A stretch of 21,995 bases of DNA from an uncultured Akkermansia sp. (GTDB lineage Bacteria; Verrucomicrobiota; Verrucomicrobiia; Verrucomicrobiales; Akkermansiaceae). The translations under genes were made by a program, and so were the position numbers. The DNA is taken from the NCBI GenBank assembly GCA_904501915.1, contig CAJGCV010000028.1, positions 1-21,995 of the forward strand, given 5' to 3'. Positions within the stretch are counted from its first letter, which is position 1. Every line of letters starts with the position of its first letter. Of this stretch, positions 8,215 through 16,349 are shown piece after piece. Under the pieces are notes generated by a model. That model had not been told where the DNA came from. It worked only from the letters and a program-made list of their open reading frames with translations, and did no database searches.

Positions 8215-8352
8215 GCATTTTTCCTCACATCCTCTGTTCAGCGCGCCATCTCAAAAACTGTGTATTGTATTAGTGTATTGGCGCTTATTAAAAAACTCCG
8301 GGTACACAAAAACCGAAATTACCATGATGCCAAACAGCATCAGCAAATATGA

Positions 8353-8382
8353 AACAGCCCGCGGCGCAAAAGCACCACGGGC
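8353..8382 (-). terminator. Terminator after the basic disordered protein gene
   Basis: On the minus strand an 11-base-pair stem (GCCCGTGGTGC / GCGCCGCGGGC, with two G-U pairs) and a TTTT loop, followed by TGTTTC. It lies about 26 bases past the stop codon at 8408. The T-run is short. The 138 bases between this hairpin and the marR promoter hold nothing I can name. Confidence 0.5.
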
Positions 8383-8407
8383 CAAATAACATACGGCGCA
8401 GATGATA

Positions 8408-9217
8408 TTACTCCTGCTCCGGCTCCTCGGGCATATCTTCCACCTCGGACTCCGCTGCAGCAACATCTGCCACAGGAACAGAGGGACGATGGCGGGCGGC
8501 CTCGATGAGGAAAAGTTCTGCCACGCGGAATGCACGGCGGGATGCCTCAGCAGCAGTGCGGTCATCCATGAGCGCAAGTCCTTCCTCAGTCACTTCACCC
8601 AGGAAAATCTTCCAGGCGCGGCGCACCAGTTCCTCCTTATCCACATGCGGAGTAGCCTGTGGCTGCTGGGGCTGCTGACCATTCTCGCGATTGCGGTTAC
8701 GGTTGCGGCGGCGCTTGCGGCGACCACCGCCGGAACCACCTTCGCCACCACCCACAGTTTCCGGCACGGCAAAGCCAGGAGCCGGGGGAAGCTGAGGCGC
8801 GGCATCCGGGTTCTCAATATCGGAGGGGCGCTCAACCGGTTTTTCATCCGTTTTCTCAACCGGAGCAGAGGGCTGCCCGGCAGCAACCTTCTGGGGTTTG
8901 TTATTCTTCTGGGGGCGGTTGTGGTGTTCCTTGCGGGGCTGCTGCGGTTCAGCCGCAACTTCAGCGGGCTTCTCGACCTCAGGGGCAGGAGCAGCGGCAG
9001 CTTGCTCAACCGGTTTATCCGCTGCGGGCTTGGTGGTTTTCTTGCGCGGGGCGCGCTGTTTCTTAGGGGTGGGAGCTGCGGTCTCGGCGGAGGCGGCGGG
9101 TGCGCCGGCATCTCCACTGGCCGGAGTGGCAGCCGCCTTCTTACGCGGAGTGCGCGTCTTTCTGGGGGCAGCAGGCTTCACCTCAGCTTCGGTCTGTGTG
9201 TTTTCTTCAGGAGCCAT
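8408..9217 (-). CDS. Disordered basic Ala/Pro/Lys-rich protein with small C-terminal domain
   Basis: A 269-residue protein of unknown function. Residues 1-150 are low complexity, built from A, P, K, E and T, with histone-H1-like runs (TRTPRKKAAATPA, PKKQRAPRKKTTKPAA). Residues 156-165 are glycine-rich, followed by a strongly basic RRKRRRNRNRNR at 166-177 and a Q/P linker. A compact helical segment follows at about 192-244 (DKEELVRRAWKIFLGEVTEEGL, then RRAFRVAELFLIEAA), and the tail is acidic. No signal peptide or membrane helix is present. The composition suggests binding to RNA or DNA, with the C-terminal helices as the conserved part, but this is inference. It follows the deacetylase stop by 4 bp with no Shine-Dalgarno motif, so the two are probably co-transcribed despite no obvious functional link. 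Confidence 0.75.
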   Translation of the reverse strand: MAPEENTQTEAEVKPAAPRKTRTPRKKAAATPASGDAGAPAASAETAAPTPKKQRAPRKKTTKPAADKPVEQAAAAPAPEVEKPAEVAAEPQQPRKEHHNRPQKNNKPQKVAAGQPSAPVEKTDEKPVERPSDIENPDAAPQLPPAPGFAVPETVGGGEGGSGGGRRKRRRNRNRNRENGQQPQQPQATPHVDKEELVRRAWKIFLGEVTEEGLALMDDRTAAEASRRAFRVAELFLIEAARHRPSVPVADVAAAESEVEDMPEEPEQE

Positions 9218-9221
9218 GGGA

Positions 9222-10502
9222 TTATGGTATGCTGTTTACTGTTTTAATCGGCGCGTTGGGGTCAATACTGAATGACCATTCAGCCTTGTGGCTGGTGCCA
9301 TCAGTACTCTTCCAGGTAACGTGCACGGAGAGGTTCGGCATGTAGATGCGGCAGGGCAATACCCACTGCACGGCGCGCGTGGCTTCATCCACCTTGGCTG
9401 GCACTCGGCCAAAGCCACTCACACGCATCTGCACGGTTGAAAAATCGACCCCGGCCACACCGCTCATGTAAGCTGTGATATGGGCAAAATCAGGCGCAAC
9501 GGTTTCATGCGGCTTGGGTGAAACGGCAAAGGGGGGCGGAGGCGTCTTGGCGGGCAGCGTGCCAGGCCGTGCTCCTGTACTCACCACCGTACCCAGCTGC
9601 GCCACGCGGAAATCCACCGCAGTGCGGAAAACGGAAGCATCATCCCCAAAAATCATATATCGCGGTATCGCAAGCGGCGCTTCTGTCACCGTCACCTTGC
9701 CCGGAACCACGGTGAATGCAGCCACATACCCATAGTTGGGCATGCGTTCAACCATACCGGGGGTATGATAGCCGCCGGGGAAGCAGAACGTATTGACCGT
9801 ACCAAACAGGCTGCTGAGTTTTTTCTGCGATTCCCCGAACTCCTTATCCACCAGCTTAGCGTATGCCTCAGGCCCCTCCTTGGCGCATTTCTTCCAATCT
9901 GTGGGGTACAGGTGGCTCACCGAATGGCTGCCGATCGTAGCGCCGTTGGCCTGCATTTCCCGCACCTGTTCGGGGGTGAGGCTGTCTCCCCGGCCGTTCA
10001 GGAAATTAGTATACAGGAAAAGCGTGAAAGGGTAACCGAATTCCTTGAGGATGGGGTACGCATCCGTATAGACGCTTTTCCAACCGTCATCCAGCGTTAT
10101 GAGCACGCAGCGGGCGGGCAGAGTGCGCGTGCCCAGCCTCCATTCCAGAAACTCCTGCATGCTGATGACGGTCAACCCCGCCTTGCGCAGGTAGGTCATC
10201 TGCTCACGGAATGCAGACGTGCGCATCATCATGCGCGTCACCGGGGCCGTCTCGCTGAAATTATGATACCCCAGCACCGTCACACGCGTCTGGTCTCTCG
10301 GCACATCCAGTACTTCATCAGGCTGCACCTCCTCAGCATAATCATCATCCCCCTCGCCCAGCACATGTGGCGAATTGAGCACATCAGCATTCTCCATCTC
10401 CTCCAGAGACAAGGGATCCAGATTCACGGGCGCCGGGTCATACTCCTGTGCACAAACCACCTTACACATGGCCAGCATCAGTACCAGGAGCAATGTTCTC
10501 AT
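9222..10502 (-). CDS. Exported polysaccharide deacetylase (NodB domain, carbohydrate esterase 4)
   Basis: A 426-residue exported protein. Signal peptide MRTLLLVLMLAMCKVVCAQ is cleaved near residue 18; an acidic linker runs to about residue 70. The NodB domain follows: VLGYHNFSE near 76-84, motif 1 TLDDG at 136-140 (catalytic and metal-binding Asp), motif 2 HSVSH at 193-197 (metal-binding histidines), motif 3 reduced to CFPGG at 240-244 where many members have RPPxG, and YGYVAAFTV near 257. The family removes acetyl groups from sugars such as N-acetylglucosamine in polysaccharides or peptidoglycan. A P-rich linker at 312-333 leads to a C-terminal beta domain (about 335-415) that may bind carbohydrate. 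I chose ATG 10502 over an upstream TTG because it begins the signal peptide. The substrate is unknown. Confidence 0.88.
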   Translation of the reverse strand: MRTLLLVLMLAMCKVVCAQEYDPAPVNLDPLSLEEMENADVLNSPHVLGEGDDDYAEEVQPDEVLDVPRDQTRVTVLGYHNFSETAPVTRMMMRTSAFREQMTYLRKAGLTVISMQEFLEWRLGTRTLPARCVLITLDDGWKSVYTDAYPILKEFGYPFTLFLYTNFLNGRGDSLTPEQVREMQANGATIGSHSVSHLYPTDWKKCAKEGPEAYAKLVDKEFGESQKKLSSLFGTVNTFCFPGGYHTPGMVERMPNYGYVAAFTVVPGKVTVTEAPLAIPRYMIFGDDASVFRTAVDFRVAQLGTVVSTGARPGTLPAKTPPPPFAVSPKPHETVAPDFAHITAYMSGVAGVDFSTVQMRVSGFGRVPAKVDEATRAVQWVLPCRIYMPNLSVHVTWKSTDGTSHKAEWSFSIDPNAPIKTVNSIP

Positions 10503-10604
10503 GAAGTGAAGCCTAGCAGGAAGCACACGCGAAAGCAAGCCTTTATTTCGTCACGCTCGCGCGCACGCAACGCGTCAGCATACGCGCACGCCCGCATTTT
10601 TAGC

Positions 10605-10633
10605 TATGCAGACGCGTTCCGCTGTGGTAGAAT
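10605..10633 (+). promoter_or_regulatory. Extended -10 promoter of the der/proC operon
   Basis: TGGTAGAAT at 10625-10633 is an extended -10 element (TG, one base, then TAGAAT with one mismatch). A weak -35, TATGCA, lies 17 bases upstream at 10605-10610. Ten bases separate the -10 box from the ATG at 10644, so the transcript would have a leader of only a few bases. It lies in the 141-bp divergent gap shared with the deacetylase gene. Confidence 0.5.
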
Positions 10634-10643
10634 CTCCGCACAG

Positions 10644-11441
10644 ATGAATAACGAGGCTTCCATAATCTGCAAACCCACCCGCGATACCTTTGTACGTTTC
10701 GCCATTGTTCTGGCGGCTTTCTTTGGTTTCGGCATGTATTTTTTCTATGATGGAGCTGTAGGCTACCGGAAGGCCAATGAAGTTTATTTTTCCTATAAAG
10801 CATTTGCCGATATGGGACAGGAGGCCAGTGAATCCACCCTGCCATGGGGCGGGGAACGCTCAGCGCAACCGCTCATTACCGCCGAACAGGTGGACGGCGC
10901 ATGGTATGTGGAGGGCAAATACCCGCTGCCGGCAGACTGTGCCGCAACTACAAGCACCCCGCCCGAAGCGGCAGACTATGTTGCCATGCGCAAAAGCTGG
11001 TCAGACTGCTGGACAGCCTACACTGCCCGCATGCATTACCCGGTAAAACCCGCAGAGCATCCGTTTGATACAGCAGCCATACGGGAACAATGGCTTGCCG
11101 GCTGTGTCTGCATGCTCATCAGCGCCGCCCTGCTCTACTTCATCATCCGCACAGCCCGCCGCACCATGCAGCTGAATGGCGAGCTTGTCACCGCAGCCGG
11201 CAAACAGTTCCGTATATGCGATATATCACGCCTGGACTTACGCCAATGGGGCAAAGGATACAAAGGCGTAGCATACGCCACTGTCCATGGCAGAAAAATC
11301 CGGCTGGACGGCATGACCTACGGTGGCTTTGACCCCGCAGCCGGGCAGCCCGCAGAGGCATTTATGCAGGCACTACTTGCCCGCTACCAGGGAGAAATTC
11401 TGGAATATGAGCCAAAAGAGCCCACAGATACCGGCAGATAA
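10644..11441 (+). CDS. Two-helix membrane protein of unknown function
   Basis: A 265-residue protein, not recognised as a known family. A short cytoplasmic N-terminus leads to a helix at about 18-36 (FAIVLAAFFGFGMYFFY), an extracytoplasmic region of about 110 residues, a second helix at about 151-168 (LAGCVCMLISAALLYFII) followed by RTARR, and a cytoplasmic C-terminal domain of about 95 residues. That last part (LNGELVTAAGKQFRICDISRLDLRQWGKGYKGVAYATVHGRKIRLDGMTYGG) reads like a small PH-like beta fold, which is only an impression. The reading frame is open far upstream, but I chose the ATG at 10644 because it follows a good -10 box and begins just before the first helix. Its 3' end overlaps the next gene by 35 bp. 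It heads the long plus-strand operon. Confidence 0.75.
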   Translation: MNNEASIICKPTRDTFVRFAIVLAAFFGFGMYFFYDGAVGYRKANEVYFSYKAFADMGQEASESTLPWGGERSAQPLITAEQVDGAWYVEGKYPLPADCAATTSTPPEAADYVAMRKSWSDCWTAYTARMHYPVKPAEHPFDTAAIREQWLAGCVCMLISAALLYFIIRTARRTMQLNGELVTAAGKQFRICDISRLDLRQWGKGYKGVAYATVHGRKIRLDGMTYGGFDPAAGQPAEAFMQALLARYQGEILEYEPKEPTDTGR

Positions 11442-12708
11442 GCCGCATAAGCACACATCCCGAGCACTGCCGCGCCTCCGCCGCTGCGGCAGAAAGCTGC
11501 TGCATGCCATGATGGCTCGCCGCGTTGTCGTGATTATGCTCACTGCTGTTGTGGCGGCAGAATTGGCCGTATTAGGAGTGGGCGTGACGCGGCGGCTGGA
11601 TATGGCCTACGCGCAATCTCTGGAAATTTCCCGCGCACAGCTTGCCGTTATCGAAGCGCGCGAACTCGCCCAACTGGGACTGGACAACCCCGGTGCCGCC
11701 GGCATCGCCCCACCCAGTCCCACGCCCACCACCCCGGAAAACGAAAGCGAAGCCCCGCCCCCCCTGCGGGTCCGGGATGTCGACACCATCCTGGAACAGG
11801 AAGGCATGTTTGATTTTCCAGAGCAGGATACCGAAACACCCGCTCAGGAAAATGATTCCTCTGCTGCTGAAAAAGAAGCGACCAGCAACCTCAGCAAGGA
11901 AGACCGCGATGAACTTGACCACCTCATCCGCCAGGGTGTCACCGCCATCACCGCCGGCGATATACGGCGAGCCGTGCTCTGCCTTGAAGAAGCAAGCCTG
12001 ATTTCTCCGGAACACCCGGCCATGCTCTACTACTACGGCATGGCTTACGATAAATTGAGAAACCCGGCCAAAGCACGCGATTTCTATACCAAAGTATTCC
12101 AGATGCGGGACTCTGCAGGAGAATACTTCAAACGAGCAGCCCGGCGGCTGACCTACGGCTTCAACAACGCCGCTGTCATGCGCGGAAAACTCGCCTTCGG
12201 TGCCTACCAGCTCAAACACAGTTACACGCCCGAAGCCGGCGAGGAAATCCGCATGATGCTCCCGGTTCTGCTGGCTCCGGGTGAAGAGGTACGCATGGAT
12301 GACCTCTACATCCATGTCCAGTTCTTTGACCTGGTAAGCGGCCGGCGCATCACCTTCAGCCGCGGTAAAGTACAATGGGCATGGCACAACGAAAAGCCCG
12401 ATTGGAACACCTGGGAGGAAACGCTTGATGTCACCTACACGCTGCCCCCTCTCACCCAGGAGGAAATCAACTCCTACGGTGATATCAAATACTACGGATT
12501 CACCGCCAAACTTTATTATAAGAGCGAACCGCTTGATTGCATCAGCGCGCCTTCCTCTCTCATTCTCCAGGAACAGAGGCTCAACAACCGCGCTCACCAC
12601 AACGCCATTCCCTCCAATTCCCTGCTGCCGGATGACGGGCTTGTCCCGGAATACAACGAAGCCTTACCTGTATCTGATTTCCTCCCTGAACTCCCTCTCC
12701 CACAATGA
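11407..12708 (+). CDS. Membrane-anchored TPR-like protein
   Basis: A 433-residue protein with a basic N-terminus (RLRRCGRKLL), one transmembrane helix at about 40-61, a charged, possibly coiled segment to about 95, and a disordered Pro/Glu/Thr-rich linker (95-165). Residues 168-240 look like two TPR-type helical hairpins (ITAGDIRRAVLCLEEASLISPEHPAMLYYYGMAYDKLRNPAKARDFYTKVFQMR). Residues 255-395 form a beta-rich domain (YIHVQFFDLVSGRRITFSRGKVQWAWHNEKPDW) with no family I can name. The topology puts TPRs and the beta domain outside the cytoplasm. The start at 11407 overlaps the previous gene by 35 bp and was chosen because earlier in-frame sequence lies entirely inside that gene. Its stop overlaps the pseudokinase start as ATGA, so the two are probably translationally coupled and may work together. 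Confidence 0.75.
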   Translation: MSQKSPQIPADKPHKHTSRALPRLRRCGRKLLHAMMARRVVVIMLTAVVAAELAVLGVGVTRRLDMAYAQSLEISRAQLAVIEARELAQLGLDNPGAAGIAPPSPTPTTPENESEAPPPLRVRDVDTILEQEGMFDFPEQDTETPAQENDSSAAEKEATSNLSKEDRDELDHLIRQGVTAITAGDIRRAVLCLEEASLISPEHPAMLYYYGMAYDKLRNPAKARDFYTKVFQMRDSAGEYFKRAARRLTYGFNNAAVMRGKLAFGAYQLKHSYTPEAGEEIRMMLPVLLAPGEEVRMDDLYIHVQFFDLVSGRRITFSRGKVQWAWHNEKPDWNTWEETLDVTYTLPPLTQEEINSYGDIKYYGFTAKLYYKSEPLDCISAPSSLILQEQRLNNRAHHNAIPSNSLLPDDGLVPEYNEALPVSDFLPELPLPQ

Positions 12709-14063
12709 CCCCGATTTTCACAGAACTGCCACGCCCGCTTGGCGTGTACACCATCACACGCCTTATCGAACTGCGAGCAAACACGGCGCTGTACGAAGCT
12801 CAGCAAACTCACGTAGACCGGGCTGTTGTGCTCGAAATCCTGCCACCCGGCGCATCTCACACCGAAGAAGTCGCATTCCTGGCACAGGCGCGTCTGCGCG
12901 TCGCATCCTCCGAGCTGCCCCACGTTGCCAACGTGTACGAATCACTCCGCGCGGAAGGTCTCTGGTTCCTCACCCAGGAACTTCCATTAGGTCGCTCGCT
13001 GGCTGATATCGCCGCCGCCGGAGAACAGCTGAGCGTCCCTCTGATTTGCTGCATCATCCGCTCTGCCGCAGAGATGTATGACCTGTGCAGCCAGGTAGAA
13101 CTGCAGGCCATGCCGCTGGCTCCTTCCTCCATCTTCATTGAGGAAGGCGGCGAAGTGCACTTCCTGTCACCGCTGGTTGAAGGAGAATCCCACACCAACG
13201 GCGAGCAGATGCAGCCGCTTGCCCAGGCTCTCTGGCCATTGCTCACGAGCCACAAAGCACCAGGCGCCGGGCGAACCGCTACCTTGTTACAATGGATGAA
13301 TGAAGGCTACGAAGGAGAATTCCTTCCATGGTCGACAGTTGGCGAGACCGCCTCAACTATTCTGGAACAGCTCGCGGAACACGCCCGACTTGCCAGAGAA
13401 CGCTCCATTACCTACAAAATCGCCCACAACCCATTCCTGCAGAAATGCGCGGCCTTCATCAAACGCTGGGCTGTCCACATCGCCGTCTATGCGTCCATCA
13501 TCCTCGTCCTTTCCTGCATGGGAACATTCTTCGGCATGGCTAACCCGGTGCACACTTCGGCTGGCAACAAAGAAGCCTTCCTCTGCCAGCAGAACGGCAT
13601 CAAAGAACTTGTGCTCCGCCTCCCCGTCAGCATCGCGGAATATGATGAATTCATCCAGGCATTTAATAACATGGATGAAGATCAGAGGGATGGCTTGCTC
13701 AGCGAAGTACCCGACGACGTGGAAAATGTGGAACCCAGCGACTGGGACACCCAATGGGATAATAAAGACCCGGAAGACCCGGTTACCGGGGTCTCATACT
13801 GGCAAGCATATCTATATGCCCTTCATTCAGGCGGCAACATTCCCTCTGTCAATCAGCTGCAGGCCATCAGAAACGCAGGAACAGAACTGCTGGAGCAGGA
13901 ATGGACCAGTTCTGAGAGCGATAATTCCTTACGCGATATATACGGAGAACACACCTACCTGCTCATCAACAACCAAGGCCAGCCTGTCCCCGTCCAGAAC
14001 CAGGAATACAACCATGCAAAGTGCGGATTCCGCATCTGCCTGCCCGAACCCTCTGAAGATTAA
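12705..14063 (+). CDS. Membrane pseudokinase fused to a degenerate FGE/SUMF1-like domain
   Basis: A 452-residue membrane protein. Residues 12-160 follow the bacterial Ser/Thr kinase layout: LGVYTITRLIEL, then VVLEIL where VAxKxL is expected (E44 replaces the ATP lysine), a hinge LTQELPLGRSL at 89-99, and AMPLAPSSIFI at 135-145 in place of HRDLKPSNILI. P137 replaces the catalytic Asp, A139 the Lys and S142 the Asn; SPL (155-157) replaces DFG. It should not phosphorylate. A transmembrane helix lies at about 257-278. Residues 290-447 match the order of a formylglycine-enzyme fold (IAEYDEFIQAF, PSDWDTQW, DPVTGVSYWQAYLYALHSGG, QEWTSS, CGFRICL), but the usual catalytic cysteine pair is not evident. 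A start codon overlapping the previous stop as ATGA implies coupling. Kinase-SUMF1 fusions are known in PVC bacteria; losing both active sites is unusual. The identification is by motif order. Confidence 0.75.
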   Translation: MTPIFTELPRPLGVYTITRLIELRANTALYEAQQTHVDRAVVLEILPPGASHTEEVAFLAQARLRVASSELPHVANVYESLRAEGLWFLTQELPLGRSLADIAAAGEQLSVPLICCIIRSAAEMYDLCSQVELQAMPLAPSSIFIEEGGEVHFLSPLVEGESHTNGEQMQPLAQALWPLLTSHKAPGAGRTATLLQWMNEGYEGEFLPWSTVGETASTILEQLAEHARLARERSITYKIAHNPFLQKCAAFIKRWAVHIAVYASIILVLSCMGTFFGMANPVHTSAGNKEAFLCQQNGIKELVLRLPVSIAEYDEFIQAFNNMDEDQRDGLLSEVPDDVENVEPSDWDTQWDNKDPEDPVTGVSYWQAYLYALHSGGNIPSVNQLQAIRNAGTELLEQEWTSSESDNSLRDIYGEHTYLLINNQGQPVPVQNQEYNHAKCGFRICLPEPSED

Positions 14064-14084
14064 CAACCATAACAATACACCGTC

Positions 14085-14927
14085 ATGAAAACCCTGTACC
14101 GTCTGCTACTCTTTGCGTTCTGCCTACTGATGGTTGCGCAAGCCTACGCACAAATTGAAGTACGCCTCGAGCCCGTCCGCAAAGATTTCGTCGTAGGTGA
14201 AGCCATTGCATTCAAAATAACCATCACCAACCACACGGATGCCACCATCCCCCTGCGTAACACACCTGGGCGCCCATGGTTGAATGTCGCCCTGTTCAGA
14301 CGCGGCGAACACAATCCCATATCCCCCCATGCGGTAGCCAGATTCCCCGAAATCACACTCACGCCGGGGTCCAGCCGTTCATTCCAGTTCAACATCGGCA
14401 GCATGTACCGCATCTCCACCACGGGCGGATATTATGCCATTGCCACGGTGCGCATGCCCGACGGCCATACCACCCACGGTTCGAACCGCGCCCTGTTTGC
14501 CACGACAAATGGCGGCAAACTCCGCGATTTCAATGTCTCCGTGCGCGGTCAGCGCCTCAACCTCAGCCTGCGCCTCACTTCCGTCAATGGCAAGCAATGC
14601 ATATTCGGACAAGTTAAGAACATTGATACCAACCAGGTTATCCGCGCCTGTTTCCTGGCTGAATACCTGAACTTCATGCGCCCCAGCGTGCTGCTCGACG
14701 GCGCTTTCAACATGCACGTTCTCTGCCAATCCACACCGGAATTCTACACCTACGCCGTAATGGATACCCACGGCAAACGCACCTCTGCCAAACTCTACAA
14801 ACGCTCCGGCGATACTGTAGACCTCATCGGCACAGGCAAAGGCATCTTCCCCATCGGGCTCACTCCCTATGTGGCTCCCGAACCTGGCAAGGAAAACATC
14901 CACAAGGCATCTGAACGTCCCTTCTAA
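14085..14927 (+). CDS. Exported beta-rich protein of unknown function
   Basis: A 280-residue protein with a clear signal peptide (MKTLYRLLLFAFCLLMVAQAYA, cleaved before Q23). The mature part starts like an immunoglobulin-type sandwich: IEVRLEPVRKDFVVGEAIAFKITITNHTDATIPLR is the pattern of exported domains that carry a DUF4139- or TonB-independent beta fold, with VGE, then ITNHT, then a segment with SRSFQFNIGSMY and GGYYAIATVRMPDG. A second beta region covers about 150-245. There is no membrane helix or sorting motif, so it is probably periplasmic or secreted. It starts 21 bp after the pseudokinase stop and ends 6 bp before der. Its location suggests a ligand or partner for the extracytoplasmic domains of the two preceding membrane proteins, an inference from context only. 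I cannot name the family. Confidence 0.75.
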   Translation: MKTLYRLLLFAFCLLMVAQAYAQIEVRLEPVRKDFVVGEAIAFKITITNHTDATIPLRNTPGRPWLNVALFRRGEHNPISPHAVARFPEITLTPGSSRSFQFNIGSMYRISTTGGYYAIATVRMPDGHTTHGSNRALFATTNGGKLRDFNVSVRGQRLNLSLRLTSVNGKQCIFGQVKNIDTNQVIRACFLAEYLNFMRPSVLLDGAFNMHVLCQSTPEFYTYAVMDTHGKRTSAKLYKRSGDTVDLIGTGKGIFPIGLTPYVAPEPGKENIHKASERPF

Positions 14928-14933
14928 TTCACC

Positions 14934-16349
14934 ATGTCCACCCCGACCATTGCTATCGTAGGCCGCCCGAATGTGGGCAAATCCGCCATCTTCAACCGCA
15001 TGGTGGGTCGCCGCATTGCCATTGTGCATGACCAGCCCGGCGTCACCCGCGACCGTCTCTGCGCCCCGGTGCGCATCACCGATTTCGATGCCCTGGTGGT
15101 AGACACTGGCGGTATCGGCAGCACGCTGGACGACGGATTTGCCGCCCAGGTGACCCAGGAGGCAGATATCGCCATGAACGCCGCGGACTACATCATGTTC
15201 GTGTGCGACTGCCGCGACCACCTCACCCCCATCGACCGCACCATCGCCGCCCATCTGCACAAGAGCAAGGTTCCCGTACTGCTGGTGCTCAACAAGGCCG
15301 ATACCGAAAAACAGGAACTCAACCTCGGCGAGTTCGCTGACCTCGGTTTCTCCGACTACGTATTCACCTCTGCCGAGCACGGCCGCGGCTTCCCCCGCCT
15401 GGCAGACAAGCTCAATGCCATGCTCAAATCCCTGGGTGCCACGCCCAAGAAGGCCGAGGCCGCTGCCGATGCCACCCCCGAGGACGAACCCGAGAAGGAG
15501 GAAGTCACCGAGGATTCCCCCATCAAGGTAGCCATCGTGGGCCGACCGAATGCCGGCAAGTCATCCCTGGTGAATGCCATTCTGCAGGACAAGCGCACCA
15601 TCGTGTCCAATGTGGCGGGCACCACGCGCGATGCCATTGATGTGCCCTACACCCGCGGTGAACAGGGCTATGTGCTCATCGATACCGCCGGCATGCGCCC
15701 CCGCAGCAAGCGAGACACCTCGGTGGAGGTCTTCTCCGCCATGCGCAGTGAGCGCGCCATCCGCCGCGCAGATATCTGCCTGCTGGTCATCGATATGGCC
15801 GCCGGCGTCACCCAGCAGGACCGCCGCATCGGCTCCATCATTGCCGAGGAAAAGAAGCCCTGCATCGTCATCGTCAACAAGTTCGACCTCTACTGCCCGG
15901 ATGCCCCCATGAGCGCCCGCAAGGATGCCGTGAAGGAGCACATCAAAGAGAATCTCTTCTTCCTGGACTACGCCCCCGTGGCCATTGTCTCTGCCAAGGA
16001 TTCCTGGGGTATCGACTCCATCTTCAAGAGCATTGCCCGCGTGCAGCAGGAGGCTCTCAACATGCCCACCACGGGTGAGCTGAACCGCCTGCTCCAGCGC
16101 GCCATGGAGATGAATCCTCCCGGCCAGCACCGCGTGCTCAAGAAGCGCCTCAAGCTCTTCTACGCCACCACGGCGGTGAATGAGAAGTACACCACCATTC
16201 CGGTGCCCACCTATGTACTGTTCGTGAATGACAAGCGCCTGCTGGCCGACAGCTACGCCCAGTACCTGCGCAACACCATCCGCTCCCGCATCAAGGCAGC
16301 GGGTGTGCCCATCGTGCTCTCGCCCCGCTCCCGCGTGCGCAATGACTAA
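14934..16349 (+). CDS. der: Ribosome-assembly GTPase Der (EngA)
   Basis: A 471-residue essential GTPase for late maturation of the large ribosomal subunit. The double-GTPase layout is unmistakable. G domain 1 has P-loop GRPNVGKS at 10-17, PGVTRD, DTGG at 57-60 and NKAD at 120-123. An acidic A/E/P-rich linker spans about 170-197. G domain 2 has GRPNAGKS at 203-210, GTTRDAIDVP, DTAG at 250-253 and NKFD at 315-318. The C-terminal KH-like domain covers about 365-471 and includes MNPPGQHRVLKKRLKLFYAT and PTYVLFVND. Length is normal; the linker is a little long. It starts 6 bp after the exported protein with no Shine-Dalgarno motif, and its stop overlaps the next start by 8 bp, so it sits inside the operon rather than heading it. 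Confidence 0.97.
   Translation: MSTPTIAIVGRPNVGKSAIFNRMVGRRIAIVHDQPGVTRDRLCAPVRITDFDALVVDTGGIGSTLDDGFAAQVTQEADIAMNAADYIMFVCDCRDHLTPIDRTIAAHLHKSKVPVLLVLNKADTEKQELNLGEFADLGFSDYVFTSAEHGRGFPRLADKLNAMLKSLGATPKKAEAAADATPEDEPEKEEVTEDSPIKVAIVGRPNAGKSSLVNAILQDKRTIVSNVAGTTRDAIDVPYTRGEQGYVLIDTAGMRPRSKRDTSVEVFSAMRSERAIRRADICLLVIDMAAGVTQQDRRIGSIIAEEKKPCIVIVNKFDLYCPDAPMSARKDAVKEHIKENLFFLDYAPVAIVSAKDSWGIDSIFKSIARVQQEALNMPTTGELNRLLQRAMEMNPPGQHRVLKKRLKLFYATTAVNEKYTTIPVPTYVLFVNDKRLLADSYAQYLRNTIRSRIKAAGVPIVLSPRSRVRND

Noticed and set aside
8251..8340. 29-residue hydrophobic minus-strand peptide (MLFGIMVISVFVYPEFF...)
   Set aside because: It has a plausible membrane helix, but no Shine-Dalgarno motif or separate promoter, and it lies just after a terminator. 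Too short to support without conservation data.
9765..10643. Upstream extension of the 10644 membrane protein to a 558-residue product
   Set aside because: The extension is antisense to the deacetylase gene and lacks homologous features; a promoter and the first helix point to the ATG at 10644.
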